Source: Ziziphus jujuba (lineage: Eukaryota; Streptophyta; Magnoliopsida; Rosales; Rhamnaceae). From it: DNA of 64,000 nt. The notes under the pieces are model-generated. The model searched no databases and had not been told where the DNA came from. It saw nothing but the letters and a program-made list of their open reading frames with translations. A program made the translations under genes and the position numbers. The number at the start of each line of letters is the position of its first letter. The first letter of the stretch is position 1. The DNA lies in contig NC_083388.1 of assembly GCF_031755915.1 (NCBI RefSeq), positions 18,750,001 through 18,814,000 on the forward strand, written 5' to 3'. Positions 12,501 to 27,704 of the stretch are shown piece after piece.

Positions 12501-14692
12501 AAGAAAACATAGTGTGCTAAGTCCCCCTAACTGATTGAATGATATATCTACTACTACATTCTGTACAATGCATTTCACAAGCTTAACCTGCCATCATAAA
12601 CCCCAGTATCTCAAAACCAGCATCAAATAAATAAGTAAGCTAATAGAAAATGAACAACTAAAGAATAAATGCATCAATAGCATGACAACCAAACAAAAAA
12701 AGCAACTCTTTGATCTCTAAAGAGGTCGAATATTGAGAGCAAAATATCTACAACATATAAATCAAAATCAAATGTTATATCTTAAACAACTGTTGTTAGA
12801 AACTCTAAGAAAATTAACTACAGAATGAGTTAATAAATAGAATGATAACCAAACAAAAATAGCAACAAATTGTTCCTAAATTAGTAGAATATTGAAAAGA
12901 TTTAAAATCATCTGCAACATATAAATCTAAATCAAATGTTATATCTTAAATAACTGTTGTTATACAATCCTAAGAAAAGTAAGGATTCTTCTTCACTAGA
13001 AATTTTCTGCTGGAACATAGGAAGAAAATAATAAGATAATTGGCACCAATAGAACCAACACAATCAGTTGTATACGAAATGCCACAGGAAAGAGGCTACA
13101 AGCTTATTAGTAATTAGACCACCGTGTTCATATGGAGAAAAGAGACCATGTAACTCTGTGGCCAATAATTAAGCTCTTAGAGTTGACACCATAAAAAGCT
13201 GCATGATTCAGATTATAGACCACATTTTCTGACACGAATCAGTTTCAGAAATAAAATATTTAATCTCAATGGATCTTATGAACTGTCACTAGTATGGGAA
13301 CCTGATATATTTTGAAGATATATAAACATTTTAGAGAAAAGTCACACCAACCAATATACAGATGCTGAGGCATTACATGCTTATATATATATATATATAT
13401 ATGCAGCTAAGTGCAAGTCTAATGCTTTTGTATTGAAAATATTATCAACTGGAATGAAATTACAATATAAGTATCAAAATAGAAAGGACCTCAGCATCAA
13501 TGCAATGGACATCCTTTACTTTGTACTGAGCAGTTTCATTATGCTCTTCTCGCCTCAGAGCAGCATAAATATTAGAAACCAACGTATCCTCAATGTTTGG
13601 ACTGCTAAAGGCAGTCAAATCTATATCTCCATCGGGAAGATAGGTTTTAAGTGGAACTGACCCGTAAGGAAAGACCTGCAAGAATTATGAATAAAAAAAA
13701 TAAAAATCTATACACTCATATAAGAATTTCAACATAATGGAAAGGACAAGCACCTCCAATTTCAGTGACTTACAGATAAAACAACACATCACTAAATATC
13801 AGCTGAACAATAAAATCATGATTTTGTGAAATTGAAGATGAGCCTTTCTCAAGTCTAAATGGCTCAGCAGAGTGAAGCCCTCTAAGATTTTCCATTTTAA
13901 GAATAATATAATATCTTCATAATAAGAAAAAAGATCACGGAAAACAAACCAACTTTAGGAACATCATGTAAAAAAACAACCATACTCAAAGGATAAACAC
14001 ACGAAGACTATCGAAGTTAAACTTGACAGTTAACCTAATCAACAAATTGAAATTTTAATTTCATTAGACAAAAAAAAAATATATATAAATATATAATAAT
14101 AATAATAATAATAATAATTACCAAACTCTTCAATTAGATCATAACAAGCATTGATCACAGCCTTGTTAATGGTTCCTTTAGAAATATCTGTTTTGCTTAG
14201 TATAATCAGATTTCTTTTTTCTTTTTCTTTTTTTTTAATTTCTTTTTAATTTTTTATTTTATTTTTCAGTTTAGTCCATGCAAAACTATCATAAGCATTA
14301 GTTCAACACTCTTATCATTCTTGAAGGAACACCACCTCATCATACAAACACTGTAACCAATTGAACTCGCCCAAAAGCCCTCATTCAACCAAACACTAAG
14401 AAAGTGTTTTGCATAAACTTTTTATTACCTGACATCCAATACAATGTCGAAGTAGTCTCTCAACATATTCAATCACGTCCTTCCTCTTCTGGTCCGCAAC
14501 CAGAGTGGGCTGAATTCTATAAACTATCTCTTTGGTCTTCTTCTCTGCTATCGCCCAAGACTCCGCGCTTATAAACTCGAAATCCGGGTTGGACGCCGGC
14601 AATGAAGGCGACGACGGCGACGGGCACAGACGATCTTCCCGGAAAATGACTCCATTTGGGTTCGGCGCGGGACAAACTTGAAGATCGCCCAT
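9503..14692 (-). CDS. Non-canonical nucleotidyltransferase (PAP/OAS1 substrate-binding superfamily), copy 2
   Basis: Exons on the minus strand are 14429-14692, 13490-13675, 12495-12587, 11749-11931, 11567-11669, 11274-11459, 10118-11202 and 9503-9940, joining in frame to 2,538 bases (845 aa). The first six exon lengths equal those of copy 1 (264, 186, 93, 183, 103, 186). Exon 7 is six bases longer; exon 8 is three bases shorter because the final Trp codon is missing. The catalytic signature is intact: G-S at 93-94, D105/D107, D164. The substrate-binding part (KAWCYYESRILGAHHG) is unchanged. The long C-terminal region diverges most but stays open, which argues that both copies are under selection. 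Donors GTCCTT (intron 2) and GTTTGC (intron 6) are non-consensus, like those of the partner. The RNA substrate is unknown. Confidence 0.87.
12660..12980. repeat. Imperfect tandem duplication in intron 2 of copy 2
   Basis: Two adjacent units of about 160-165 bases, roughly 12660-12815 and 12820-12980, share blocks such as gacaaccaaacaaa/gataaccaaacaaa and a 48-base block (12751 and 12915) with two or so mismatches. Purely intronic. Confidence 0.65.
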
Positions 14693-15545
14693 GGATATAA
14701 ACCCAATTGCAAGAAACTAAAATATAGCACCAAAATAAAGCTACCCAGAAACCCAAAAAAAAAAAAAAAGAAAAAAAAGTACAGAATAATACAGAGAAAT
14801 TGAGATGGGGAAGAAGAAAGGTTATGGCTTTAGGAATGGAATTGGCGAAAAATGAATGTATAGAATGAGATAATGAAAATCCCAGAAAAGAGAACTGTTT
14901 TGGGTTTTGATTTATTTTTGGCTCTGGTTCTTCGATTTTTTTTTTTTTTTTTTTGGTTTTGTTTTTTGGCTTTTCGTTTTCTGATTCCTGAATTTCTCTT
15001 TTTTTGGTTTTTCTTCGTTTTCTCACCCAAAAACCCACCAAAGCCTCCTTTCTGAGACCGTGGTGGTGGGTATGATTTTCTAACACCGTTACACGTCGGC
15101 CGCGACAGGACACGACGCGACGCAACGCGAAAAAAATATCCTCGAAAACTCGAAAAAAAACATAAAAACAAATCAACCACCGAATTACAAATTCCCACTG
15201 CCCACTGCTTTTTCTTTTTTCTTTTTTTTGTTTTTGTTTTTTTTTTTTTTTTTTACTTAATGGATATTTCGGATAAGACGACAGCGATAGGATGATGACG
15301 ACACTCGACTTGGGATTCTCAACGTCGTCGTTTTGCTTTATCAAATGATAAATCCTACTTTTCCCATAAAAGGTCGTGCAAAAAAAAAAAAAAAAGAAAA
15401 ATAGTAAAGACAAGCAAAAATAAACGTACAAAGTTATATCATATAGAATAGGATTAAATACCTAATATTTTGAAGAAATTCGCTTATGCCTCACTGTGAT
15501 CCTATTTAATAAATTCGTGAACAATATAGGTAATAATAAATATAC

Positions 15546-15579
<34 letters not shown>

Positions 15580-16545
15580 TCTCATTTTTCTTATTGATTT
15601 TATATGTATGAAAAAAATATGCAGTTTTTAGAGAAGAAAATTTAAAACATTATTAAATATATTGTATTGTTGTATTATTCAAATGAAAAAAATATGTATC
15701 TTTGAAAAATAAATAATGTTAAATTTTTTCTTCTTTTACAGCAACATAATAAATTGTATATAAAAATATATTTTTTATTTTATTCTTTTATCATTTTGAT
15801 TATTTAATATTTTTTATTTTTTACTATATTAAACTATTATTATCTTGCAAATAGTTATATTTTTATCATATATATTAAAATAACTAATTTTAATCTATAT
15901 ATTTAAAATATTTTTTCAAACATATTATACATGCACATATCGAATCCATAAATATTCTATTTAAATATTTTTGGGCCAAAATTTTTTTTTCATAATTTTA
16001 AATAAATAAAACAATTTATACATGTACTTTTTTACTTTTCTATATTTAATTAACTATGGTAATGATCACATGTAATAATTTACAAGCCTCATGCTAAAAT
16101 CCTTTCCCCCATTCGATTAAAAAAGAAAACAAAAGAGTTTGTCCCATTGAGGATTATCTTTAGTGGTACTATTATTGATGTAATAATTAGCAATTATCTT
16201 TATTTATTTTTTAAGCTAAAAATTAAACATGGAAAATTAGATTCATAATGGCAACAAATTAAATTACCATGTAAACGTATTGATTCAACTGACAATGATG
16301 ATAAATAGTATTTTTTTTTAATTTTTAATTACAATGAGTCATTGAATTTATTAATTAAATTTTGGTTAATTATCTTCCCAAGAAAAAAAAAAAAGTTATT
16401 GAAGTCATCTTCTATGAGTTTTTAGGATATTGGTTTTTTTAACATTCATGGTAGTCTTGAATATGATCAAAGTTATAAATTCTTGCATACAAATATGTGT
16501 ATATATATATGTTCTTCAGAATGGAATTTACACGATTTTAGAAAG

Positions 16546-16579
<34 letters not shown>

Positions 16580-17628
16580 ATATATAGAATAAAATTATAT
16601 TGCAAACCATAGATATTTACGATGATTTTTAAAAAAATCATTGTCAATATAAAAAAAGTATTTATACAATTTTTTTAAAAAACCATGACTACTCAAAGTC
16701 TAAATACCAACTATCCGCACTATAAATATAATCTTTATATAATATATATTTATATATATATATATATGTACAAAATACTATATTGCCGATGATCGGCACA
16801 TAAAAAATAGATCTATATATATGTATGTATATTACATGTGATAGCTGTGAGCATTTGGCCACAGTAGTAGGATTTACGTCGTATGTTTTTGACCCCATTG
16901 TATAATCCAAGCGGTTTTACCAGTGAAGTAGATATACAGTCAGAGACGTAATCATAGTCATAAAATTGGTTGCATTTTGGCAGCTGCCATCGTCTGAGTC
17001 TGACTTTACCGACATCCTTATCCACTCATTCTCGCCCAGTCCTCATGAAATTTTTAGATAATACCAAAAACAGCTGAATTCGTTGCCTCCGGTCTAATTC
17101 ATTTTCATAATATATCTACGTATCTATCATTTGGGCAACCATTTCATTTACGACATCGTTGAATTCAATTTCTGTTTGTTTTTAAAAGTTTAATGTCAAT
17201 AATTCCTTTCTTTTTTTTTTTTTTTCTGGTGGATGTTCAATGTCTATAAATTTAAGCATTTTTAGTTACTTTACTAACCTGAGGGGAATATAGGGTTTGT
17301 GTATACAAAACCAAGCATGAAAACGAACCAGTAAACAAGCAAAAACTAGAACGCACAAATAGGCAACCAATATCCAGACTGGAGAAACACAGAATATGGA
17401 AACTAATAATATATCACTTCAAAAACGCATAACAAAAAATAATAAGGTTCTACATAAAGTGCCACCTTTTTCCAATTACCTTAACAAAAACATGTCGCAC
17501 TGAGCCACAATTATAGTAGCATGCAGAGTCTTAAACAGAAGTCAAAACACGTTTTTAAAATAGAGAAGCAAATGAAAAAGCCTCAATGCCTAGTCTTGAA
17601 GAAAATAGCAGAGCTTGCAGAATGTTTA
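14693..17628. other. Spacer between copy 2 and RPS26
   Basis: 14693-15430 is the upstream region of copy 2, rich in poly-A/poly-T tracts (14756-14777, 14937-14954, 15237-15254) around a GC-richer patch at 15088-15130. AACGTCGTCGTTTTG at about 15323 resembles the AAACGACG motif in front of copy 1. A long minus-strand open frame there runs through homopolymers and out of frame into exon 1, so it is not a gene. 15430-17500 is strongly AT-rich with TA microsatellites near 15545-15568, 16549-16576 and 16748-16768. I see no gene. Confidence 0.6.
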
Positions 17629-19864
<2,236 letters not shown>

Positions 19865-19888
19865 ACTGAAGATTGATCTTTGGGTATC

Positions 19889-20034
19889 AAACCCTAAACC
19901 TTCAGATCTGAGATTTAGTCGCTAAAGGGCCGGAGTGGCTTGCTAGGGTTTGTTGCAGGAACGTAATGGAAAGGATTTGATGCAGGTAAAATAAATATAT
20001 ATACAGAAACACACTAGGGTTTTTAGTTTGGGCC
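19889..20034 (-). promoter_or_regulatory. RPS26 5' leader/promoter: telo boxes, site II motif, TATA-like stretch
   Basis: AAACCCTAA lies at 19889-19897 and its reverse complement (CTAGGGTTT) at 19943-19951 and about 20014-20022. A TATATATA-like stretch is near 19995-20002 and a TGGGCC site II core at 20029-20034. Telo box plus site II (TCP-bound) is the known arrangement of plant ribosomal protein promoters, and the position directly upstream of RPS26 fits. Motif identity is seen; function is inferred from the family pattern. Confidence 0.7.
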
Positions 20035-21121
20035 TCCGGAGTCTACTGCTATCGCGGATCGGGTCGGGTTGCATAAATCCAACTAGCTCTTCTAAATGCT
20101 TTTTTTTTTTTTTTTGGAAAAAAAATATATTTTTCTTTTATTTTTTTATATAAACTTTTCCCCTTTTTTATTCCGTGAAGTCTCTTTTTATCATATTCTG
20201 CTAATTAGTTACACGGTAAGTAATTTAGTAATTACACTGCATGGTTTTTAAAGTTAGTAATTTGTAATTAGTGATTAGGAATTTATAAGTAATTAAATAA
20301 AGAAAATAATTTAATAAATTAATCCTGTGAAAATAAAACATTTTATAATGGATGTATTTTCCTTATTATTTTTCGTAACTTTTATTTATTTATTTTAACT
20401 AAAGTAATGGAAACTAATAAATTTTTAGCATTACAACTATTTTCCCTAGTGGGATTTCATGGTTTCCACTTGCTGTCATTTTAATTTTTCAATTTGTTAA
20501 CCAAATAATGAAAATATTCTAAAATTTTTCTCTTATTTTCCTTGGTTGAGATCGTTGAGGATGCGGAGAAAACAGTGGTTTTACAACTAACACCCTTCTC
20601 GCAATTCGAGGACAAAGTTGCGATTTTATTAATTCAATGACCACCACAGCATTTTGACGCAACAACGTCTGGCTATTCTTAGCAGAACCAAATAAGACAT
20701 GCACATCGCATAGCACCCAAAATAAAATTTATTATGATGTACCAATCGTACTTGTTAATCTATTATCTTGTCTTAATATCTTCAAAACATATAACCAATC
20801 AAGATTCCCCCCGATGATACATGGATAGAAGCCTACACAATTACCAGTCAACGCAAAAAAAGATGATGTACAAAATTGAGCTGCATTATTATTGATCGCC
20901 ATCATCATCTGAAATAAGCTCAATTTGAAACTTAAGGTTTTCACAAAACTTGAAAGTAAACCGGACATACCATGCTTACAAAAGCCGATACACTAAGTAA
21001 ATACCACCAAAAGGCACATAAACTCGTTACAACTTTTGGACTTTCATATACACGACAATGCTTATTATTCCTGCATATACGCGTGCAGACCCTACATTAA
21101 GAGCTTACTCAGAGCCCCACC
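20035..21121. other. Spacer between RPS26 promoter and MnSOD 3' end
   Basis: AT-rich sequence with a poly-T run at 20100-20115. The part from about 20730 to 21121 probably contains the MnSOD 3' UTR. No coding or RNA gene is recognisable. Confidence 0.55.
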
Positions 21122-23101
21122 TCAAGCAGACTCTCTCTCATACTCATTACTTGCATATTTCCAGTTGATAACCTTCCATATGTTCTTCAGATAGTCTGGT
21201 CTCACATTTTTGTACTGCACCATGACAAAATCAAGTTAGAACTTTACAGGCTGAATTGCATCATATCATAGAACAAACGTAATATAATAAAAATAAAACA
21301 ATGAGCTTAATAGATACATAATTATTTCAACTATAAGGATTTCCAATAGTTTCATCTTATTCAATACATGTACTTATTAAGTAATCATGATTGATTAACA
21401 AGCTAAATTCTACGTATCACTGGGACAAAAACACAAGCCACATTGAACTCACCTGTAAGTAGTATGCATGCTCCCAAACATCTATCCCCAGCAGAGGAAC
21501 TAAACCTGACCCCTTAGTCACAAGTGGATCCTACAAAATACATAAAAAGTCAGCTAAAATAATATGCAACATATAATATTCGGATAGTAATTCCAGAAAA
21601 GAAACCAATAAACTAGATTTACAGCATCCACCAATGCCCCAATACACAAATCCAAAGTGCTCTACAAATAATGAAATAAATGACAAGACACTCATGGCAT
21701 ATATGCAAAATGAACTGGTACATGAGCAACTTGATATATGTTGCAGCAGAAAGTGAAACATCTAAATTGTTAATACAATTTAGTCACTAGCCTAACCCAT
21801 TTCACTTACCCGTTGTGCAAATATATTCCCTTAAGAAGCAATGGAATAGCATCTTTCACATTACCATTATTCCAGTAAATTGTCTACAACGCAGGGATAA
21901 TACACACTAAAGTTCTCGAGGAGTGGAGATCCTCACAGATTTCCCAACTATAGAATTAGCATAAGAACTCATGCACACAAGTTTTCCACCTTCAAAGTGG
22001 AAAACAGATAATGATATGCTAAGCTCCCGTGAGCTCTTTCTCAACTGACTGCAAAGATGCCAACCCCGTCAAAGGTAAATTAGTCTCACAAGCAGTAAGA
22101 TTAAACATAAAATTAACCCGGATAAGCAGAAACAAAAGGTGATTAATCTATGTAAGTAATAGGAATAGTAGAGATGAAAGCTCTTATTAAATTATACCTG
22201 ATTTGCTGTGGTTTCAACAGAAAGCTTCTTCTGTTCTTTATCAAGAGCAAGCCACTGCAAATAATTCATAACACAAACATTAATCCTTTTAAAAATTGGA
22301 TTTTAACACCCAGTCAATAGACACAGAGAGGAAGCAGATAAAGCAGGCAAAGAACTTACCACCCATCCAGAACCTTGAAGAGCAGCACCATCGGTGTTCA
22401 TTTTCTGAATCAGAGCTTCTAAAGAGCCAAACTGAGTGTCAATAGCCCAGCCCAATGAACCCTTTGGAGGCTCACCACCTCCTTCCTGCAACAATTAATC
22501 ACAACCCATTCAATCAAAATAAAAAAAATAATTTTTTTTTAAAAAAAAGAAAGAAACCACCGTCCATAAAACATAAATCCAAAACAGGGAATTGGGAATT
22601 GGCTTACTCGAACAGGGGTCAAATTCTTCCAGAAAATTGAGTGGTTTACATGACCTTCAAACAGAGAGAAAATCCGATTAAAATCAACAGCTAAACAAGA
22701 TCTTCGAATAAATTCGCATATTGGGCTTAAATAAAATGAATTAGGAAGTTGAATAACCGAACAAGATTTAAAAAAGAAAAAAAGAAAAAACAAAAGAGTG
22801 AACCTCCGCCATTGAATTTGATGGCGCTCTGCAATTTGACGACGGCAGTGGCATCGCCTTTAGCGATGGCTAGGTCAAGCTGTTCGAGAGCCTTGTTGAA
22901 GTTAGTTATGTAGGTCTGGTGGTGCTTCTGGTGATGGAGTTGCATAATCTCTCCGCTGATGGCAGGTTCCAAAGCACCATAGTCGTAAGGAAGGTCTGGA
23001 AGCGTGAAGGTCTTCACTCCACGCACATACCCTATCCCTCCAAATCCTACATTTCTTCCAAGTCCCACTAGGGTTTTCCTGCTCACACTTCCCATTGCCA
23101 T
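21122..23101 (-). CDS. MSD1: Superoxide dismutase [Mn], mitochondrial
   Basis: Exons on the minus strand are 22804-23101, 22608-22654, 22360-22485, 22198-22254, 21453-21530 and 21122-21214; 699 bases, 232 aa. It converts superoxide to hydrogen peroxide and oxygen in the mitochondrial matrix. The mature protein begins near residue 31 ([16 protein letters not shown]), after an Arg/Gly-rich, acid-free presequence. All four metal ligands are visible: H56 (MQLHHQKHH), H104 (NHSIFW), D193 and H197 (DVWEHAYY). The start at 23101 sits in a good context (gaaATGGc) and gives a normal length. Another in-frame ATG at 23164 would add 21 residues ([16 protein letters not shown]...) and cannot be excluded. 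Exon joins keep frame throughout, with no sign of damage. Confidence 0.96.
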
Positions 23102-23186
23102 TTCTACCAACTCTAACCCTCTCTCTCTCTCTTTTCTCCCTCGGCGAACAGGTGACCAAGCCACTCAGCGGAACGATAAGCAATAA

Positions 23187-24029
23187 TGGGGAATATTATA
23201 AATTATAAATTAAGCCGATGGTTGCACTAGAAAATTTGCAATCGAGTCCCCTTAAATTCCTGTATTGATGTTAACCTCCCCTTTCTTCCTTTGATATTAT
23301 ACTAAGATCTCTTTGTCTTTTTAATTAATTTTCTTCATTTTAGATTTTTAGTTATGATTTTCCCTCCTAAAAGCACAAAAAAAGAAAACAAAAAAAAAAA
23401 AAATTTGCATGTGAGGATGCTAAAATTCTTAAAATTTTATATTGAAACAATTTTATGATTATTTTTAAATTTCTGTAAAGATATAATTAATTTGCCAAAT
23501 CAGGAAGAAGTTCATAATATAATTAATTTGCCAAATCAGGAAAAAGCTCATAGTTTAGGTGCAACTTGAGAAGTGTTACAGGTTAGGGAGCAACATGAAA
23601 ATCCAAACGTAGTTTGGGGGTAAAAGGAAATTTTATCTTATTTTATTATTTTTTTTGGGGTTAGTAGAAGTAGTTATATTAGTACAAATAATTGGACCAG
23701 AATTAACATTGACAAGGAATATTTAGCTTCAAGAACACCGTTATACACTAGAAAATACCAAAATCTGGTACAAAATGCTCATTTCCATTCCTGATTCATA
23801 CAAAATTAATAATCAAAACTGCTATATAAAAGGGGCATGCTTCGGCTGTGAAAAACTAATTCTACATTACAAGTTGTAGTATTCTCCAATTACACAAACT
23901 GTTGCGATGCATTGCAACATATGGAAAAAACACTTTCCAGCAACATCTTCATCGCTGGGACAGCTTTGTCTACCATATATGATCTAACGCCAAATGAATC
24001 TGAATCGGGAAAAAAACATTACAATTGCT
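23187..24029. other. Spacer between MnSOD and the UDP-xylose transporter
   Basis: MnSOD promoter side followed by the transporter's 3' UTR. It holds a 36-base tandem duplication (23481-23552) and an A run at about 23390-23402. A plus-strand open frame at 23912-24253 is antisense to the last transporter exon and is not supported. Confidence 0.55.
23481..23552. repeat. 36-bp tandem duplication
   Basis: Copies 23481-23516 and 23517-23552 begin atataattaatttgccaaat and differ at two positions. Non-coding. Confidence 0.85.
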
Positions 24030-26865
24030 TTAAGCATGCAGGTCTTTGTTTGAATTCCACACAGGAGCTTTTGGACCATCCCCGAGCATCCCACCTCCAT
24101 TTTCCACGCTTAATAAAGGATCTGATTCGGTTTCTTTCACCTACAACCATTTTCAGCCAAAAATGGAACACGATTAAAGAGGCAACAACAAAAGGAAAAC
24201 ATACACTACCAAATGAAAAATGGGAAACTGAATATCTGAAAATATTAGCATGAGAACCACACAATGTGTATATGTGAAAATGAAATGGGAAAGAACATGA
24301 GCTACCTGTGACTGTACAGAAGCTTCACTGGCCTTCTGCTGTTGGCTCTCAAGATTGCAAAAATAAGAATAGAGTACCATCCCGACTACAGCAATCAAGA
24401 TTCCTAAAATGTTGCGCCAGCTAAATGGGTCGTGAAGTAGAACATAGCCGAATGCCAATACTAGGCATGTCTTGAGATGTCCAAGGACCTGATAGGTTAC
24501 TGCAGATGTTTTCCCAATAACCAGAAATGTACTGAAGTTTACAGAGACCGATATCAGGCAGGATAGAACAATAAAGAACTGCAATATAGACAATACTAAA
24601 ATTAATTGCAGAGAAGAGGAAATAGGAAACATTCAAAGAATAGGGAGTGGAAAAAGGATAGCTCTGAGTTGTTCAATTCCCACCAGCACTTGAGGGGTAT
24701 ACTTGAAAGCAAATACATTCAGATTTGTCAAAAGCCCATCTAAAAATGGACCAACAATGAACAGAGTCATTGCTTGGTAGGGGCAAGACTGATACAGGAG
24801 TTGGGTTGAAGAAACTTTGAACTTCTTTTGGATACTATTGGTCATCTGAATAACTGGTTAAGATCTCAAACAACAAAAAGGATTCTTTACTTGTCCAAGA
24901 AAGAAAAGGACGTCCATACAGCAAATATATAGTTTAGGTGTGCCTGTGTGTTTTGTAAGCAAAAAACTTTTTGTTTCTCTATTAATATGCTTTTGGCTAT
25001 ACATGAAAGCATATGTATAGATAAAAGATGCAACAAAATGCAAAGTTATCTTCAGCTAAGGATACAATCTGAGCAACACAGGTTGTAAGAACTGCAAGCA
25101 GGGACAAGAAGGAACCCAAGGCATTGAGCTGAAGATCAGTAACTGTAGCAATTCCAACTCCCAAAAGAAGGATGGTAAGAGAAAACTGGATTGTCCTACT
25201 GTTATAATGATAAGAAGTATTAGCATGCAGTTATAGCCAGATAAATAATTTTAATCCAGAGCAGCTAAAAAATACCTAATTTAAATATGTATCAACTGGT
25301 GAAAACAAATATATTCCAAAGCATGGCGCAACTAGCTAAACACAGATGCAGTTATGTTCCCAATAGTTACAGAATGATTGAAAACAAGGATAAAGTATTT
25401 GCTATAACATTAACATAATACAGGCTTAAAACCCCACCCCTTCAATTTCAACATATCAGCACCGCAGTTAGTATTCTTTTTTCATTTTTTAACAAATATT
25501 TCTATTGAAACAACAACAAAAAGGTCCTTGATCTAAAGAAACGGACTTAAATATTGAAATAAAATTTACAAATGCTAATTTATGTGTGTTTTTACTGTGG
25601 TCTGAATATAAGTAACATGAGGTTGGTGTGTGATTAAAACTGACCTGAATTTCTTCCTAAAGAATAGGGTCTCCAAAAGAACAGTACAGGGGATGATTGC
25701 CAGTTTCGTCATCTGAAATATAAAACCAACAGATATAGTTGTTCAGAAACTGATATTTCGATATAATATTTTAAGCTCCTGACTCACAAATATAACAAAT
25801 TTAAATATGAATAGGAAGGATCCCTAAACCCTAAACTCTCACATTCATGTCTTTTTGTAAATACCAATTCTCTTAAGCTGCTTGACTGAGATTCATCAAA
25901 TAAGTCAATGGGAATTGATGATCAATAACATGAAAGACCTAGTTCTCTAGATATACTTAAAAGACAATTAATGCAAAAGGGTGGTATGTTGCTTCTATAG
26001 TTCAGTTTGTTGCAGTAAGAGGAAAATAAACTAATAACTAGCTAACGAAAAATCATTATACTGGAAAGAAGATGATAGGAATCCAGATTATTAGTAGAAA
26101 GACAGAAGGAAAAAGAAATTCAAAGAAACTTACCTGGTAGAAACCGACAGAGTTAAATCCCAAGCTGAGATTCAGAAGTCCAATGGAGATTCCATTTAAG
26201 ATACCAAACCCCATCACAGCTCTGGCATCAAAAGGCTTATGTTCAAACATTTTCATCCATAGTGCCACATGAAGGGAACAAAATGTGACCAGAAGATGCC
26301 AACTTGTCAAAGTTGTAGCTGTGCATCACATACTTTGAGTTTAGTATAGGAATGGAAATTGAAATATAAAAATTTATACTCAACATCTGTGACAAAGATA
26401 ATAATAATAATGAATTAATGGTGATTCAAATCATGACATATAAGCAGCTGAAGATAAAAACTTTTCTGATTAATTTAAATTAACTTAAAAGAGATTTTGT
26501 AATATTGAATTTTAACGGTAACAATAGTATAGTATAAAGATTATATTGAGAGAATAATGATAACCAACTGAAATGGCAAAGGTTAGGTGCCAGTTAAAAT
26601 TTGTGTCAAACATTTAATTACTTTCAATAAATAAAGTAAAGCCTTTCAATATGGTTGGTTGTAAACTCTATTATCACCAACCTCATCAAAAAACAAAAAA
26701 CAAAAAAATACTATCCACCTGAACTTCTTTAGCCAAAACGACCCTGAATGTCAACATCTATAACCAAACATCGTGTAAGGTTCCCATGACAGCAACCATA
26801 TTCATACTTTTAAGTTGTGCAACCACAGGTGATTGCAATAGTTTTTCTCCTAAAGACGCACTGAG

Positions 26866-26932
<67 letters not shown>

Positions 26933-27339
26933 ATGCATTTGCCTTTTTCAGGTAATATCTGTTCTTAAACCTATGACAACTCCGTACCCAATCTTGACCA
27001 CACTGTGACAAACTCGAAAAACAAACATATAATTTTAGTTGGCAGTGTTTTCTTCTTATCAGGAGGAACAAAACTTCGAAAGCATGATGATAAGAATTCA
27101 AAGTTAACAGCAAATTAAAACAAACTGGAAACAAAATTGTGCAGAGATACCATAAAATTAATTAACTGTACTGAATCAACTTCCCAATTACTATAAATGA
27201 AAATGGATCCTTACTCACCAAAAGTGAAACCCAGAGTGCTAATTAGCGCCTTGTTGCAAATCACAATGGAGACAGAGGACACCACCGACAGACTCAAAGC
27301 CCCAATAGTCCCCAGCTGGAACTTCTGGCTCTCACCCAT
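24030..27339 (-). CDS. UXT: UDP-xylose transporter (NST/TPT family, drug/metabolite transporter superfamily)
   Basis: Exons on the minus strand are 27219-27339, 26134-26318, 25645-25712, 25066-25198, 24684-24845, 24306-24578 and 24030-24140; 1,053 bases, 350 aa. The protein opens MGESQKFQLGTIGALSLSVV and runs through about ten hydrophobic helices, with landmarks CNKALISTLGF, TSWHLLVTF, SVGFYQMTKLAIIP, STQLLYQSCPYQA, GKTSAVTYQVLGHLKT and DPFSWRNILGI. These match plant UXT proteins, which exchange UDP-xylose across Golgi/ER membranes for xylan and xyloglucan synthesis (family knowledge). The K-T motif typical of NST/KT transporters is present in GHLKT. The C-terminal tail is hydrophilic. Each exon join keeps frame and there is no damage. 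Intron 1 carries a long GA microsatellite and the 5' leader a second one. Which UXT paralogue this is cannot be told. Confidence 0.93.
26869..26929. repeat. (GA)n microsatellite in transporter intron 1
   Basis: An uninterrupted 61-base GA run in the first intron; on the transcript strand it reads (TC)n. Confidence 0.95.
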
Positions 27340-27701
27340 CTTCACTCTTTATCTATTCACTCTAACTTCAATCTGGATCTATCAAAAATCACAGTAACCC
27401 ACTATCAACATCTCCATAAAACAAAAATTTTACCAATCAAAGTACCATTAAAAAAAAAATCGCATACCTCATTAAGACATAATTAATCCAAAATTTGAAA
27501 CAATTAAGGCCAAAAACAAAGCAGCAGCTCAAAAACTGCAAATGACAGAGAAGCAGAACCGAACACATCAGTCACAAATCCAAAAAAATGTGATCGACGA
27601 AATTCGATTTGTGATGTTCAAAAAATTAGCATTTAAAAACCCTAGATCTGCTACTCCCATGTGGATTATGAAAAAGCAGAAACACGCGCACATAGTCGAA
27701 T

Positions 27702-27704
<3 letters not shown>

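Larger units (their letters stand above)
9110..14710 (-). repeat. Right arm of large inverted duplication
   Basis: Reverse-oriented partner of about 1700-8480. It is shorter mainly because intron 2 is 902 bases here against 2,286 in the left arm. Exon 1 starts with almost the same residues (MGDLQ) in both arms. Upstream of the start codons similarity fades quickly, so the promoters look different. Confidence 0.85.

Noticed and set aside
14517..15431. A 304-codon minus-strand open frame upstream of and overlapping exon 1 of copy 2
   Set aside because: It crosses poly-T/poly-A tracts (Phe and Lys runs) and reads exon 1 in the wrong frame; no domain is visible.
23912..24253. 113-codon plus-strand frame
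   Set aside because: Antisense to the last exon of the UDP-xylose transporter, whose exon is well supported.
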